Positions 26,051 through 36,276 of a stretch of 64,000 bases of DNA are shown in pieces. The stretch is taken from assembly GCF_003989135.1 (NCBI RefSeq), contig NZ_RYZZ01000006.1, positions 248,001 to 312,000 on the forward strand. Direction: 5' to 3'. The translations under genes and the position numbers were made by a program. Position 1 is the first letter of the stretch. Each line of letters begins with the position of its first letter. A model generated the notes under the pieces. The model was not told the DNA's origin. It made no database searches and saw nothing but the letters and a program-made list of their open reading frames with translations. The DNA comes from Peribacillus cavernae (GTDB lineage Bacteria; Bacillota; Bacilli; Bacillales; DSM-1321).

Positions 26051-29000
26051 ATGACATATAATCAAATGCCAAAAGCACAAGGTCTCTACCGTCCTGAATT
26101 TGAACATGATGCATGTGGAATCGGCTTATATGCACATATTAAAGGGCTCGCTACACACGACATCGTCAAAAAAGGCCTGCAAATGCTTTGTCAATTAGAC
26201 CATCGAGGCGGTCAGGGGAGTGACCCTCTAACCGGTGACGGAGCCGGTTTAATGGTACAAATTCCTGATGATTTTTTTCGAAAGACATGCTCAGATATGA
26301 ACTTACCGGAAAAAGGACGCTACGGTGTTGGAATGATCTTTTTTTCAAATAATGATATGGAGCGTAAAGAAATTGAGGCTCGTTTAAATACATTTATTGA
26401 GCAAGAGGGACAGATTGTTTTAGGATGGAGAACTGTACCAATAAATGTCGGAACAATCGGAACAGTTGCACAACAAAGCTGTCCGGTCATTCGGCAGGTT
26501 TTTATCGGCGCAAATGAAAACATTATAGATGATCTTGCATTCGAAAGAAAATTATATATCATTCGTAAGCAAGCGGAAAATTGGGTGAAAGAGAGTGGCG
26601 AACGTTTTTACTTTGCTAGCCTTTCTAGTCGAACAATTGTTTACAAAGGGCTGCTGACACCTGGACAAGTGGATGCCTTTTATTTAGACCTTCAAGATGA
26701 GGACTTTGTATCGGCATTCTCTTTAGTGCATTCCCGCTTTAGTACCAATACTTTTCCAAGCTGGGAAAGGGCACATCCTAACCGTTATCTCATCCATAAC
26801 GGGGAGATCAATACGCTCCGCGGCAATATGAATTGGATGAAAGCACGTGAGCAGCAATTCGTATCTGAAGCTTTTGGAGATGATTTACAGAAGGTGCTTC
26901 CTATCTTAGATGCGGATGGCAGCGATTCTTCTGTTCTGGATAATGCTCTGGAGTTTTTTGTCCTGGCAGGGCGTAAACCAGCGCATGCAGCGATGATGTT
27001 AATTCCAGAACCATGGACAGAAAATCCTCATATGACTGAGGAAAAACGTTCCTTCTATGAATATCATAGCAGTTTAATGGAGCCATGGGATGGACCTACT
27101 GCCATCTCCTTTACGGATGGTAAACAAATTGGAGCTGTCTTGGATCGAAATGGATTACGTCCAGCTCGATACTATGTCACAAAAGATGATTATATTATTT
27201 TCTCCTCCGAAGTCGGTGTAATTGATGTGGAGGCAGAAAATGTACTATATAAAGATCGGTTAAGCCCAGGTAAAATGCTGCTTATTGACCTTGAAGAGGG
27301 ACGAATCCTTTCTGATGAAGAAATTAAAACGGAGATGGCACAAGCTTTTCCTTATCAGGAATGGTTAGATGAAAATTTTGTGAATTTAGAGAATCTAGGA
27401 AAAGAAACAGAAGCAGTGACAGGAAAAGATTTATTCCTTCGTCAAAAAGCGTTTGGATATACGTATGAAGATATTCATAAATATTTACTTCCAATCGTGA
27501 CAGAAGGAAAAGATCCGTTAGGTTCTATGGGCAATGACATGCCGTTGGCAGTTCTATCAGATCGCCCTCAGTCTCTATTTAATTATTTCAAGCAATTATT
27601 TGCACAAGTTACAAACCCGCCGATTGATGCGATTCGTGAGCAAATTGTCACTTCGACGATGACTTTATTGGGGCAAGAAGGAAATATCCTTCACCCCGAA
27701 AAGGGGAATAGCCGCCGAATTCAGCTTGATACACCAATTCTAACGAATTCCCAATTGAATCAAGTAAAGGCAAATCAGCAACCTGACTTCAAATCCAGGG
27801 TAATCGATACGTTATTTTCAGATGATTTAGAAAGTGCGCTTGATTCCATTCGCTCACAGGCTGAAAAAGCGATTGAAGAGGGTGTATGTTTGCTTATCTT
27901 ATCCGATCGTAACATGAACGAAAAAGAAGCCCCGATTCCAAGCCTGTTAGCAGCGAGTGCGTTACATCAATATCTTATTCGCCAAGGAAATCGCACAAAG
28001 GTGAGCATCCTTGTAGAAACGGGAGAGGCGAGGGAAGTACATCACTTTGCAGCCTTAATTGGATATGGTGTTGATGCGATTAATCCATATCTCGCCTTCG
28101 CATCATATCAGGAAGCGATCGAAGAAGGCAATTTGTCTGTAACCCTTGAGGAAGCTGTAAGTTTATATGTAAAGGGTGTTACAGAAGGCGTAGTAAAGGC
28201 AATGTCAAAAATGGGAATATCAACGGTCCAAAGTTATCGCGGTGCGCAAATTTTTGAAGCAGTTGGGATTAGCGGAGATGTAATCCATCGTTACTTTACC
28301 GGTACTGCCTCACAACTGGATGGTATTGGACTTGAGACAATTGCTCAGGAAGCGTTAATGCGCCATCGATCCGCTTATGCCGATTCCTATGATCGTACGT
28401 TAGATTCCGGAAGTGACTTCCAGTGGAGAAGCGATGGGGAACACCATGCCTTTAATCCAAAAACGATTCATATGCTGCAGTGGGCTGCCCGTAAAAATGA
28501 TTATAGCTTATTTAAACAATTTTCTATGGCGGCAAATGAAGAAAGAATCGGCTTTTTACGGAATTTATTCTCATTTGGCGAAAACCGTCAATCCTTATCC
28601 ATTGATGAGGTTGAATCCGTTGATTCGATCGTTCGCCGTTTTAAAACGGGTGCGATGTCATTTGGTTCTTTAAGTAAGGAAGCTCATGAGGCTCTTGCAA
28701 TCGCCATGAATCGTCTAGGCGGAAAAAGTAATAGCGGTGAGGGTGGAGAGGATCCTGATCGTTTTATCATCGATGAAAATGGCGACAATCGCCGCAGCGC
28801 TATTAAACAAATTGCCTCAGGCCGTTTTGGAGTCAAGAGTCATTATCTTGTTAACGCTAATGAGCTTCAAATTAAAATGGCACAAGGAGCGAAACCCGGT
28901 GAAGGCGGCCAGCTGCCAGGAAATAAGGTATATCCATGGGTCGCCGATGTACGCGGTTCAACACCTGGTGTTGGATTAATCTCGCCACCGCCTCATCATG

Positions 29001-30616
29001 ACATTTATTCAATTGAAGATTTAGCACAGCTAATTCATGACTTAAAAAATGCAAATCGTGAGGCAAGGATCAGTGTCAAACTTGTCGCAAAAGCAGGTGT
29101 CGGCACGATTGCAGCCGGTGTGGCAAAGGGAGCCGCTGATGTCATTGTCATTAGTGGCTATGATGGAGGCACAGGAGCATCACCTAAAACAAGTATCAAG
29201 CATACAGGGCTTCCGTGGGAGCTAGGGCTTGCAGAAGCACATCAAACCTTGATGCTCAACGGGTTGCGTGAGCGTGTCGTCCTGGAAACGGACGGAAAAT
29301 TGATGACTGGCAAAGATGTTGTCATGGCCGCCCTGCTTGGAGCAGAAGAATTCGGATTCGCCACCGCGCCGCTTGTCGTTTTAGGCTGTGTCTTGATGCG
29401 TGCATGCCACTTGGATACCTGTCCTGTAGGTGTGGCCACACAAAATCCGGAGCTTCGCCAGAAATTCATGGGAAATCCTGACCATATCGTTAACTATATG
29501 CGCTTTGTTGCCGAGGAAGTTCGTGAAATTATGGCAGAGCTTGGATTTAGAACCGTTGAAGAAATGGTTGGACGAACAGATGTGTTGAGCGTAAGTGAGC
29601 GTGCAAAAGCGCACTGGAAGGCAAAACATTTAGATCTGACTACCCTACTTTATCAACCAAAAGGTGTACGGACTTTTAAAACGCCTCAGAATCATAAGAT
29701 CGATGAGTCTTTAGATATCAAGGAAATTCTGCATGTGGTTCAACCATCGATAGAGTCACAACAGCCGATTGAGCTTGACCTGAAAATTCGAAATACGAAC
29801 CGTGTTGTGGGAACGATTGTCGGAAGTGAAATTTCAAAACGCTATGGTGAACAAGGATTACCTGAAGATACGATTACTCTTCGTTTCACAGGTTCCTCGG
29901 GGCAAAGTTTTGGAGCATTTGTGCCAAAGGGCATGTCTTTATATTTAACGGGTGATGCCAATGACTATGTCGGAAAAGGACTGTCTGGCGGAAAGATTAT
30001 CGTTTCCGCACCTAAAGAATCAGCGCTAGTTTCAGACGGCAATGTCATCATCGGTAACGTGCCATTTTATGGGGCAACCAGTGGCGAAGCTTATATTAAT
30101 GGCCGCGCAGGTGAACGTTTTGCTGTCCGTAACAGCGGGGCAAATGTAGTTGTCGAAGGAATTGGAGATCATGGCTGTGAATATATGACTGGTGGAAACG
30201 TCGTTATATTAGGTGATGTCGGTAAAAATTTCGGCGCAGGGATGTCTGGCGGTATTGCGTACATCTATACAGAATCTGAAGACGAATTCAAGTCATTATG
30301 CAATAAAGAAATGATAGAGTTTGAAACACTACAGGACAATGCAGAGAGTCGCACTGTTAAAGAAATGATCGCAAAACACTACCAATATACCGGAAGTCCT
30401 AAAGCTGCTTTTGTACTGGATAACTGGAAGGAAACTTTAAATAAATTTGTCAAAGTCATTCCAAAAGACTATAAGAGAATGCTAAATAGTATCCAGGCTC
30501 AAAAAAATGCAGGCTTAACGGATGATCAAGCTGTTATGACGGCTTTTAAAACGAATGCTATTCAAGGGAAGAAAGAAACTGCAGCAACGAAAGTACCAGA
30601 AGTTGTAGCACAGTAA
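26051..30616 (+). CDS. gltA: Glutamate synthase large subunit
   Basis: 1521 residues, the usual size. The glutaminase domain begins after a short propeptide, with the nucleophile Cys22 in HDACGIGLYAHIKG; the central and FMN domains follow, with GAMSFGSLSKEAHEALAIA, QIASGRFGV, ISGYDGGTGASP and the [3Fe-4S] cluster region CHLDTCPVGVATQ near residue 1120; the C-terminal beta-helix domain carries repeated G-rich turns (GLSGGKIIVSAP, GATSGEAYINGRAGERFAVR). With GltB it makes two glutamates from glutamine and 2-oxoglutarate. GGGGGG ribosome site. Confidence 0.97.
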   Translation: MTYNQMPKAQGLYRPEFEHDACGIGLYAHIKGLATHDIVKKGLQMLCQLDHRGGQGSDPLTGDGAGLMVQIPDDFFRKTCSDMNLPEKGRYGVGMIFFSNNDMERKEIEARLNTFIEQEGQIVLGWRTVPINVGTIGTVAQQSCPVIRQVFIGANENIIDDLAFERKLYIIRKQAENWVKESGERFYFASLSSRTIVYKGLLTPGQVDAFYLDLQDEDFVSAFSLVHSRFSTNTFPSWERAHPNRYLIHNGEINTLRGNMNWMKAREQQFVSEAFGDDLQKVLPILDADGSDSSVLDNALEFFVLAGRKPAHAAMMLIPEPWTENPHMTEEKRSFYEYHSSLMEPWDGPTAISFTDGKQIGAVLDRNGLRPARYYVTKDDYIIFSSEVGVIDVEAENVLYKDRLSPGKMLLIDLEEGRILSDEEIKTEMAQAFPYQEWLDENFVNLENLGKETEAVTGKDLFLRQKAFGYTYEDIHKYLLPIVTEGKDPLGSMGNDMPLAVLSDRPQSLFNYFKQLFAQVTNPPIDAIREQIVTSTMTLLGQEGNILHPEKGNSRRIQLDTPILTNSQLNQVKANQQPDFKSRVIDTLFSDDLESALDSIRSQAEKAIEEGVCLLILSDRNMNEKEAPIPSLLAASALHQYLIRQGNRTKVSILVETGEAREVHHFAALIGYGVDAINPYLAFASYQEAIEEGNLSVTLEEAVSLYVKGVTEGVVKAMSKMGISTVQSYRGAQIFEAVGISGDVIHRYFTGTASQLDGIGLETIAQEALMRHRSAYADSYDRTLDSGSDFQWRSDGEHHAFNPKTIHMLQWAARKNDYSLFKQFSMAANEERIGFLRNLFSFGENRQSLSIDEVESVDSIVRRFKTGAMSFGSLSKEAHEALAIAMNRLGGKSNSGEGGEDPDRFIIDENGDNRRSAIKQIASGRFGVKSHYLVNANELQIKMAQGAKPGEGGQLPGNKVYPWVADVRGSTPGVGLISPPPHHDIYSIEDLAQLIHDLKNANREARISVKLVAKAGVGTIAAGVAKGAADVIVISGYDGGTGASPKTSIKHTGLPWELGLAEAHQTLMLNGLRERVVLETDGKLMTGKDVVMAALLGAEEFGFATAPLVVLGCVLMRACHLDTCPVGVATQNPELRQKFMGNPDHIVNYMRFVAEEVREIMAELGFRTVEEMVGRTDVLSVSERAKAHWKAKHLDLTTLLYQPKGVRTFKTPQNHKIDESLDIKEILHVVQPSIESQQPIELDLKIRNTNRVVGTIVGSEISKRYGEQGLPEDTITLRFTGSSGQSFGAFVPKGMSLYLTGDANDYVGKGLSGGKIIVSAPKESALVSDGNVIIGNVPFYGATSGEAYINGRAGERFAVRNSGANVVVEGIGDHGCEYMTGGNVVILGDVGKNFGAGMSGGIAYIYTESEDEFKSLCNKEMIEFETLQDNAESRTVKEMIAKHYQYTGSPKAAFVLDNWKETLNKFVKVIPKDYKRMLNSIQAQKNAGLTDDQAVMTAFKTNAIQGKKETAATKVPEVVAQ

Positions 30617-30631
30617 GAAAGGGGAAGGAAG

Positions 30632-32116
30632 ATGGGAAAAGCAACAGGATTTATCGACTATAAGCGCGAAAAAGCACCCGAAAGGAAGCCCCTTACACGC
30701 TTAAATGACTGGAAAGAATATTCAGCTCCCTTACCTGATCAAACATTGCGTACACAAGGAGCCCGCTGTATGGATTGCGGCACTCCTTTCTGCCATATCG
30801 GAACAGAGATTAATGGGGTTACATCTGGATGTCCCATTCATAACGTAATTCCTGAATGGAATGATCTAGTGTATCGGGGTCAATGGAAGGAAGCATTGGA
30901 CCGCCTATTAAAAACCAATAATTTTCCTGAATTTACGGGGCGTGTCTGCCCCGCACCGTGTGAAGGATCTTGTACGCTTGCGATCACCGATCCGGCTGTG
31001 GCCATTAAAAGCATTGAGCGTGCGATTATTGATAAAGGGTTTGAAAACGGCTGGATTACACCGCGAATCCCTGAGAAGCGCACCGGAAAGAAAATCGCGA
31101 TTGTCGGTTCGGGGCCTGCCGGGTTAGCAAGTGCCGACCAATTAAACCAAGCCGGCCATTCTGTAACCGTATTTGAGCGCTCAGATCGTGCAGGAGGCCT
31201 CTTGACATACGGAATTCCAAACATGAAGCTTGAAAAGGACATTGTCGAACGCCGGATTACATTACTCACCCAGGAAGGCATTGACTTTGTTACAAACACT
31301 GAGGTAGGAAAAGATATTACGGCAGATGAATTACGCGCACAATTTGATTCGGTCATTCTTTGTATCGGTGCTCAAAAGCAACGTGATTTAGGGCTTGAAG
31401 GCCGTGAAGCAAAAGGTGTTCATTTTGCAATGGATTATCTATCAACTTCAACTAAAAGTTTACTAGATTCCAACTTTGAAGATGGCCAGTTTATTGATGC
31501 AGAGGGAAAGGATGTTATCGTTATAGGAGGCGGAGATACTGGAGCTGACTGTGTTGCGACAGCACTGCGCCAAAAATGCAATAGTGTTGTTCAATTCGGT
31601 AAACATCCCGTATTGCCTATGGCTCGTACTTCAGATAATATGTGGCCTGTACCTCCTAATGTATTTACGCTTGAATATGCATATGAGGAAGCAGAAGCAG
31701 CATTTGGTGAAGATCCACGTAAATATTCCATTCAAACCAAAAAACTCGTCGCTGATGACGATGGCAACTTAAAGGAACTACACACCATCCAAATGGAAAA
31801 AGTGGAGGATGAGAATGGTCTGTACGTGTTCAAAGAGCTGCCAGGTACTGAAAAAATCTGGCCGGCACAGCTTGTATTTATCGCAATTGGTTTTGAAGGT
31901 GCCGAACAGCCGCTATTAAAGCAATTTGGCGTGAACACAACTGCCCGTAATGTAGTAGACGCTATATACGGCCAATATACCACAAATATCGAAGCTGTCT
32001 TCGCAGCAGGAGATGCAAGAAGAGGCCAGAGTCTGATTGTCTGGGCCATCAACGAAGGCCGTGAAGCGGCACGAGAGGTAGATCGCTATTTGATGGGGAG
32101 CTCGAATTTACCTTAA
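30632..32116 (+). CDS. gltB: Glutamate synthase small subunit
   Basis: 494 residues. The N-terminal Fe-S domain has CMDCGTPFC, later CPIHN and CPAPCEGSCTLA; then an FAD-binding loop (IAIVGSGPAGLASADQLNQ near 150), an NADPH-binding loop (VIVIGGGDTGADCVATALRQ near 295) and the C-terminal AGDARRGQSLIVWAINEGR FAD motif. It passes electrons from NADPH to GltA. It starts 15 bases after gltA, with GGGGAAGGAAG ahead. Confidence 0.96.
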   Translation: MGKATGFIDYKREKAPERKPLTRLNDWKEYSAPLPDQTLRTQGARCMDCGTPFCHIGTEINGVTSGCPIHNVIPEWNDLVYRGQWKEALDRLLKTNNFPEFTGRVCPAPCEGSCTLAITDPAVAIKSIERAIIDKGFENGWITPRIPEKRTGKKIAIVGSGPAGLASADQLNQAGHSVTVFERSDRAGGLLTYGIPNMKLEKDIVERRITLLTQEGIDFVTNTEVGKDITADELRAQFDSVILCIGAQKQRDLGLEGREAKGVHFAMDYLSTSTKSLLDSNFEDGQFIDAEGKDVIVIGGGDTGADCVATALRQKCNSVVQFGKHPVLPMARTSDNMWPVPPNVFTLEYAYEEAEAAFGEDPRKYSIQTKKLVADDDGNLKELHTIQMEKVEDENGLYVFKELPGTEKIWPAQLVFIAIGFEGAEQPLLKQFGVNTTARNVVDAIYGQYTTNIEAVFAAGDARRGQSLIVWAINEGREAAREVDRYLMGSSNLP

Positions 32117-32132
32117 TAACTGTTTCTAAACT

Positions 32133-32179
32133 AAAAAACTCGAATGATGACATGGAAGGAGTCTATCATTCGAGTTTTT
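32133..32179 (+). terminator. Terminator of gltAB
   Basis: AAAACTCGAATGAT pairs with ATCATTCGAGTTTT, then T residues; it also has A residues on the left and could serve the opposing TetR gene. Confidence 0.92.
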
Positions 32180-32245
32180 CATACGTAAAATAGTCTATAA
32201 TATAAGATATGGGATACTTGATTAACGAAACACCCGTTATAGTGG

Positions 32246-32854
32246 TTATTTAGAAACAATTTCTTTGGCATACTCTTTACCGGCATCCAAAATGGCATCA
32301 CTTAAACCTGGATCATCAACAGATCGTGCCAATAGAAGGGAGCCAACCATCGTACTAACGATCGCTATGCTTTTTATCTTGTCTTCTCTAACGAGGGTGG
32401 AAACAAAGTCGAAGAAACCGTCTATCTCTTCGGTAAACACTTGCCTCACCTCTTGCGAAGACCGAGAAATTTCACTGGATAAAGTAGGAATAATACAGCC
32501 TTCTTCTGGCATATTCCGGTGATGTTTACTTAAATAATTATCGATTACGGTTTGAATTTGTTGATTAGCAGGCGCTTGGTCGGCTGCTTTTTGTAAGAAA
32601 GCAGTTGTTTCTTCAATAGCGTATTGGCATGCCTCCGCAACTAGTTTGTCTTTACTTTCGAAATGTGCATAAAAACCGCCATGGGTAAGGCCGGCGCCTT
32701 TCATAATTTGCGGCACACTTACCTCTTTGATGCCGTTGGTCCGGAAAGCTTGTGATGCGCTTTTTAAAATTTTGCCGCGTACTTTTGTTTTATGTGATTT
32801 TGTATATGAAATAAGGACCACTCTCCAGTGTTCTTTGCCATTTACTGTCCTCAT
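32246..32854 (-). CDS. TetR/AcrR family repressor
   Basis: 202 residues. The N-terminal helix-turn-helix reads ILKSASQAFRTNGIKEVSVP then GLTHGGFYAHFESKDKLVAEA, typical of TetR regulators close to those controlling drug efflux or quinone reductases (AYxHF type). The ligand-binding part has one Cys (EEGCIIPTL). The start is uncertain, as the family usually begins nearer to the SYTKSHKTK segment; the ATG at 32854 is the first available. A perfect 44-bp palindrome lies just upstream, so autoregulation is very likely. Confidence 0.85.
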   Translation of the reverse strand: MRTVNGKEHWRVVLISYTKSHKTKVRGKILKSASQAFRTNGIKEVSVPQIMKGAGLTHGGFYAHFESKDKLVAEACQYAIEETTAFLQKAADQAPANQQIQTVIDNYLSKHHRNMPEEGCIIPTLSSEISRSSQEVRQVFTEEIDGFFDFVSTLVREDKIKSIAIVSTMVGSLLLARSVDDPGLSDAILDAGKEYAKEIVSK

Positions 32855-32872
32855 TTCCTAATGAATTTCAAA

Positions 32873-32916
32873 CTAAATATGATGTGTATAATATATATTA
32901 TACACATCATATTTAG
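32873..32916. promoter_or_regulatory. Perfect 44-bp palindrome, probable TetR operator
   Basis: CTAAATATGATGTGTATAAT plus AT (32873-32894) is followed without a gap by its exact reverse complement (32895-32916). The sequence includes TATAAT on both strands. It starts 19 bases ahead of the TetR start codon and so would cover the TetR promoter. Long perfect symmetry of this kind fits a repressor dimer pair. Confidence 0.75.
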
Positions 32917-33078
32917 AAGATCAATCCATGATTTATTTTAAAGATGAATAAAAAATGCATTATAATCTTGCGAGAAATGACAATGACATGGAATAAAAGC
33001 TTGTGGCATAGAAACAAATCCAGTGAAAACTCCCATAAACATCCGCAAGATAAACAACTGCCAAACTAGATGTACTCA

Positions 33079-34506
33079 CTATAAGAAAAAAACGGTAGCG
33101 CCATATAATACAGCCGTAATGGCTGCTGCGATCAGCGCAGGCTTCAATTTGAACCTGGCATACTCCATAACTGATAAATTGAGGATTCTGGCGATCGTGT
33201 TTGTATCATCGCTTAAGGGGGAGGCAAAAGCGCCGAATGTTCCGCTCGCAAAAACAGCGCCTATTACAAGCGGAAGAGAAATATCGGCGGCAATCGACAT
33301 TGACACTCCTAAAGGCATCAGAATACCCCATGTACCCCAGGCCGAACCAATAAAATAAGAAACAGCTGCGCCAAAGAGAAACAAAAGAGGAACAACGATA
33401 GATGCAGGTATCCAGCCCGCATTCTTCGTAATAAAGTCGGAAAATCCAAGCTGTTCAGTAACGGAAGAAAGTCCCCAAACAACAGCCAGCAAAACAATAA
33501 CCGACATTAATTCATTTCCACCAAAAATAAAGCTATTAAGCAAATCACCTGTTTTCATTTTCTGAAACCGCAAAAACAGAAAAGTAAAAAGGGTTGTAAA
33601 TAAAAGGGCAATCAGCATTGCATCCATCACATCCGCTTTTATAAATGCAGAAAAAAATCCATTTACTTTTTTGTATCCGTCCCACCAAGTAAACAAGAGA
33701 GTTAAACTGACCACCATAAATAAAGGAATGAGCAGATTCCACGGTTTCGACGGTAAATCCCGGCCGACTGCAGGATCACAGCTATGCCAATCATCATCAT
33801 CTGTACCCGATTCCTTTCCAACCTTATCAGGATCACTGTCTTGTGTAGATTTCGAATGGTGAAAAAAGCTTAAATATATGCCGAGTAGAATCATAACAAA
33901 TGAAAAGAAATTAAAAGGAATGCTTTGTAAAAATAAGCTGTACGGGTCAGCATTTATGTGTTCATTCTTAATTGCAATATCGACAATCGAAGTCATATAA
34001 CCAACGAATGCTGTCGCTATCGGAATCAAGACGATAATAGGTGTAGCTGTAGTTTCGATGACAAACCCTAATTCCTGTGTAGACATGTTTACCTTTTTCA
34101 GAAGCGCGCGCATGATTGGTGCGATGGTAACAAAACGAAAACTGGGTGCAGCAAAAGTTCCAATCGTAGAGAGGTATGTAAGAAAAAGAGCTTCTTTTTT
34201 AGTTTGAATCCTGGATGAAGCTTCTTCAACGAAGCCACGGATTCCTCCAGCGATTTTGATCATTCCAATTAACCCTGAGAATGCGTATAGAAACAATAGA
34301 ATTTTTATGTTGTTCGGATCAATAAGCCCTTTGACTAAAAATTGGACCATTTTTTCAAGTCCACCGACGAGAGTGGGCTGAAGCAAATACGAACCAACTA
34401 ACAATCCTGCAAACAAGCCAGGCAAGACCTGCCTAGTTTTTATGGCAATTGGAATCACGATTAAAAAAGGGATAATGGAAACCCATTCATTTAGCAAATT
34501 CTTCAC
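33079..34506 (-). CDS. Na+/H+ antiporter, NhaC family
   Basis: 475 residues with about ten to twelve membrane segments. IPIAIKTRQVLPGLFAGLLVG near the start, TFAAPSFRFVTIAPIM, ETTATPIIVLIPIATAFVGY, and GSAWGTWGILMPLGVSMS followed by ASGTFGAFASPLSDDTNTIA are the conserved features of NhaC-type exchangers. An acidic cytoplasmic loop (residues about 215-245) splits the two halves. The start is GTG at 34506 behind AAAGGTAGG. It lies upstream of the tetR gene on the same strand, without an obvious terminator between, so the palindrome could also affect read-through. Exchange partner (Na+/H+ or malate/lactate) is undetermined. Confidence 0.85.
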   Translation of the reverse strand: MKNLLNEWVSIIPFLIVIPIAIKTRQVLPGLFAGLLVGSYLLQPTLVGGLEKMVQFLVKGLIDPNNIKILLFLYAFSGLIGMIKIAGGIRGFVEEASSRIQTKKEALFLTYLSTIGTFAAPSFRFVTIAPIMRALLKKVNMSTQELGFVIETTATPIIVLIPIATAFVGYMTSIVDIAIKNEHINADPYSLFLQSIPFNFFSFVMILLGIYLSFFHHSKSTQDSDPDKVGKESGTDDDDWHSCDPAVGRDLPSKPWNLLIPLFMVVSLTLLFTWWDGYKKVNGFFSAFIKADVMDAMLIALLFTTLFTFLFLRFQKMKTGDLLNSFIFGGNELMSVIVLLAVVWGLSSVTEQLGFSDFITKNAGWIPASIVVPLLFLFGAAVSYFIGSAWGTWGILMPLGVSMSIAADISLPLVIGAVFASGTFGAFASPLSDDTNTIARILNLSVMEYARFKLKPALIAAAITAVLYGATVFFL

Positions 34507-34976
34507 CCTACCTTTTGTGTCCTATCGTTAGATTGTGAATGTTGGGCAGATTTATACTTTTTATTCAAGGAAGTACTCGATAAGGTAGAAGGTCACTTTT
34601 CCCTTCACTGCACATTCTCTTACAGAATCGGTGAACTTAGAACCTATTTAAACCACTGCAACGGCCCAATAATCGTAGGCTGGGATACAAACCCGATAAT
34701 CAAAACTTTAGCTTTTTAATCACTCATACGTTTTGACCCAAGACTATTCTAAGCATCCGTTAACGGATATCGCTAACCAAAAATAAAGCAAAAAAATACA
34801 AGCAGTTAGTGGTGTTTTTACATAGAAATAAGATTGAGACAGTATAGTGCCCTAAAATCATTGCTTTAACCTTTTCGAGCGTTTCCACTTTTGGACTCTT
34901 GACTAATGTAAAGAAGTTTGATGTTTTTAATGTACTATTTGTCAGGTTAAATATATTGAGTAGGAGGCATTAAAGA
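34507..34976. other. 470-bp intergenic region
   Basis: Divergent region between the NhaC-type gene and the hydrolase. An open stretch at about 34565-34718 (reading from FKEVLDKVEGHF to IIKTLAF, plus strand) ends in TAA but has no start or ribosome site and I do not recognise it; it may be debris of a lost gene. Nothing else is evident. Confidence 0.4.
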
Positions 34977-35798
34977 TTGGAGAAGAATAGTATCGTGTTA
35001 AATGGAAAGAAAATATCATATATAGAGGAAGGCAGCGGTCACGCTCCCACTGTTCTTTTGCTGCACGGTGTGCCCGAGTCCAGTTTACTATGGAAAAAGA
35101 TCATCCCTGTTATTGTGTCCTGCGGGTTTAGCGTTATTGCACCGGACTTGCCCGGATTCGGACAAAGTGACCCATTTGATGAACCCTCAACATGGGAACG
35201 CTATGAGCAGTTTATATCGGATTTTACATCTGAAATGAAGATGGACAAGTTCCACCTTGTTGTACATGACTGGGGAGGATTAATCGGATTAAAATGGGCG
35301 TGTGATTTTCCAGAGAAGATCTTAAGTCTCGTTATTTCCAATACAACCATATCAGATGGTTATCAGTGGCACAGGCTTGCTCAGATATGGCGAACCCCAG
35401 GAGCAGGAGAAGAAATAATGAAGCGCATGTCTGATTGGAGTCAGTTTCAATCCGGGATGAAGAAGTCCATTCCTAACGTAGATGACGAAACGTTGAACGA
35501 TTTCTTTCAAGTCTTTCGAACGGCCGAATCAAGTAGAGTAGTGCTCGAATTGTATCGTTCAGGAAACTTGGAAAAAGTTAAAACATACAACGCAAAACTG
35601 ACTCAAATGGATCAACCGGTGACAATTATCTGGGGAGAAAAAGATCCATATGTCCCTTTCGAATTTGCCTTAAAACTTCAAAATGAATGTTTACCTCATG
35701 CAAAAGTCCACATTATTCCAAATGCTGGGCACTTTATCCAAATCGAAGTACCTAATGAAGTGAATTTATATATACAGCAGCATTTCAAAAATACATGA
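34977..35798 (+). CDS. Alpha/beta hydrolase, haloalkane dehalogenase / epoxide hydrolase-like
   Basis: 273 residues, alpha/beta hydrolase fold. The oxyanion-hole strand is LLHGVPESSLLWKKI; the nucleophile elbow is VVHDWGGLIGL with Asp as nucleophile followed by Trp, which separates dehalogenases and epoxide hydrolases from Ser esterases. The acid is probably in WGEKDPYVPF and the base is His in NAGHFIQIE. Starts with TTG at a good distance from TAGGAGG. Substrate unknown. Monocistronic with its own terminator. Confidence 0.85.
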   Translation: MEKNSIVLNGKKISYIEEGSGHAPTVLLLHGVPESSLLWKKIIPVIVSCGFSVIAPDLPGFGQSDPFDEPSTWERYEQFISDFTSEMKMDKFHLVVHDWGGLIGLKWACDFPEKILSLVISNTTISDGYQWHRLAQIWRTPGAGEEIMKRMSDWSQFQSGMKKSIPNVDDETLNDFFQVFRTAESSRVVLELYRSGNLEKVKTYNAKLTQMDQPVTIIWGEKDPYVPFEFALKLQNECLPHAKVHIIPNAGHFIQIEVPNEVNLYIQQHFKNT

Positions 35799-35818
35799 AA
35801 GAATATTGGAATTTTCAT

Positions 35819-35844
35819 GGTGTGGGGTCTTATCCACACCTTTT
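35819..35844 (+). terminator. Terminator after the hydrolase
   Basis: GGTGTGG pairs with CCACACC, followed by TTTTG. Confidence 0.85.
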
Positions 35845-35890
35845 GTATTCAATGAGCATTCTATGATGTGTATAAGGATGTGAAAAGAAT

Positions 35891-36058
35891 ATGCAAGACA
35901 TAGTATCCATTAAAGATTGTTATATAGTAAGAATCAGTAACAAATTCTTTATGGTGATAGAAATCATATTGGAAGTTGAGAACGCAATTAAAGAGGAAGT
36001 TGTTTTCATTCGACTAAATTCGGATGAGGCTAGAAGATTCATGGATATAGGAGTGTAA
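35891..36058 (+). CDS. Small hypothetical protein, 55 aa
   Basis: A 56-codon frame with alternating strand-like and helical segments (YIVRISNKFFMVIEIILEV, then EEVVFIRLNSDEARRF). AAGGATG upstream is a weak, somewhat distant ribosome site. It stands alone between the hydrolase terminator and the P450 gene. The strand-rich pattern looks like protein, but the call rests on the frame only. Confidence 0.4.
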   Translation: MQDIVSIKDCYIVRISNKFFMVIEIILEVENAIKEEVVFIRLNSDEARRFMDIGV

Positions 36059-36276
36059 CTGCATTCATTTGTTAGCAATAATCCCAGATTGATAAAAAGG
36101 ATTTTTTTAATTATCGTTTATTCTCAATGAACTGTCTTTAACCATGCATAAATAACGTATATTGAGTGATCAGATGCAATGTTTAGAAAAATTTTATCTA
36201 TAAGAAGTACAAGCCAATTTATCTAAATCGCATACCATGAGTAGAAGGTAAATTAATCAAAGGAGGGAATAACTGA

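Noticed and set aside
30880-31356. 158-codon minus-strand frame within gltB
   Set aside because: It is the complement of a conserved flavoprotein region; no start signals.
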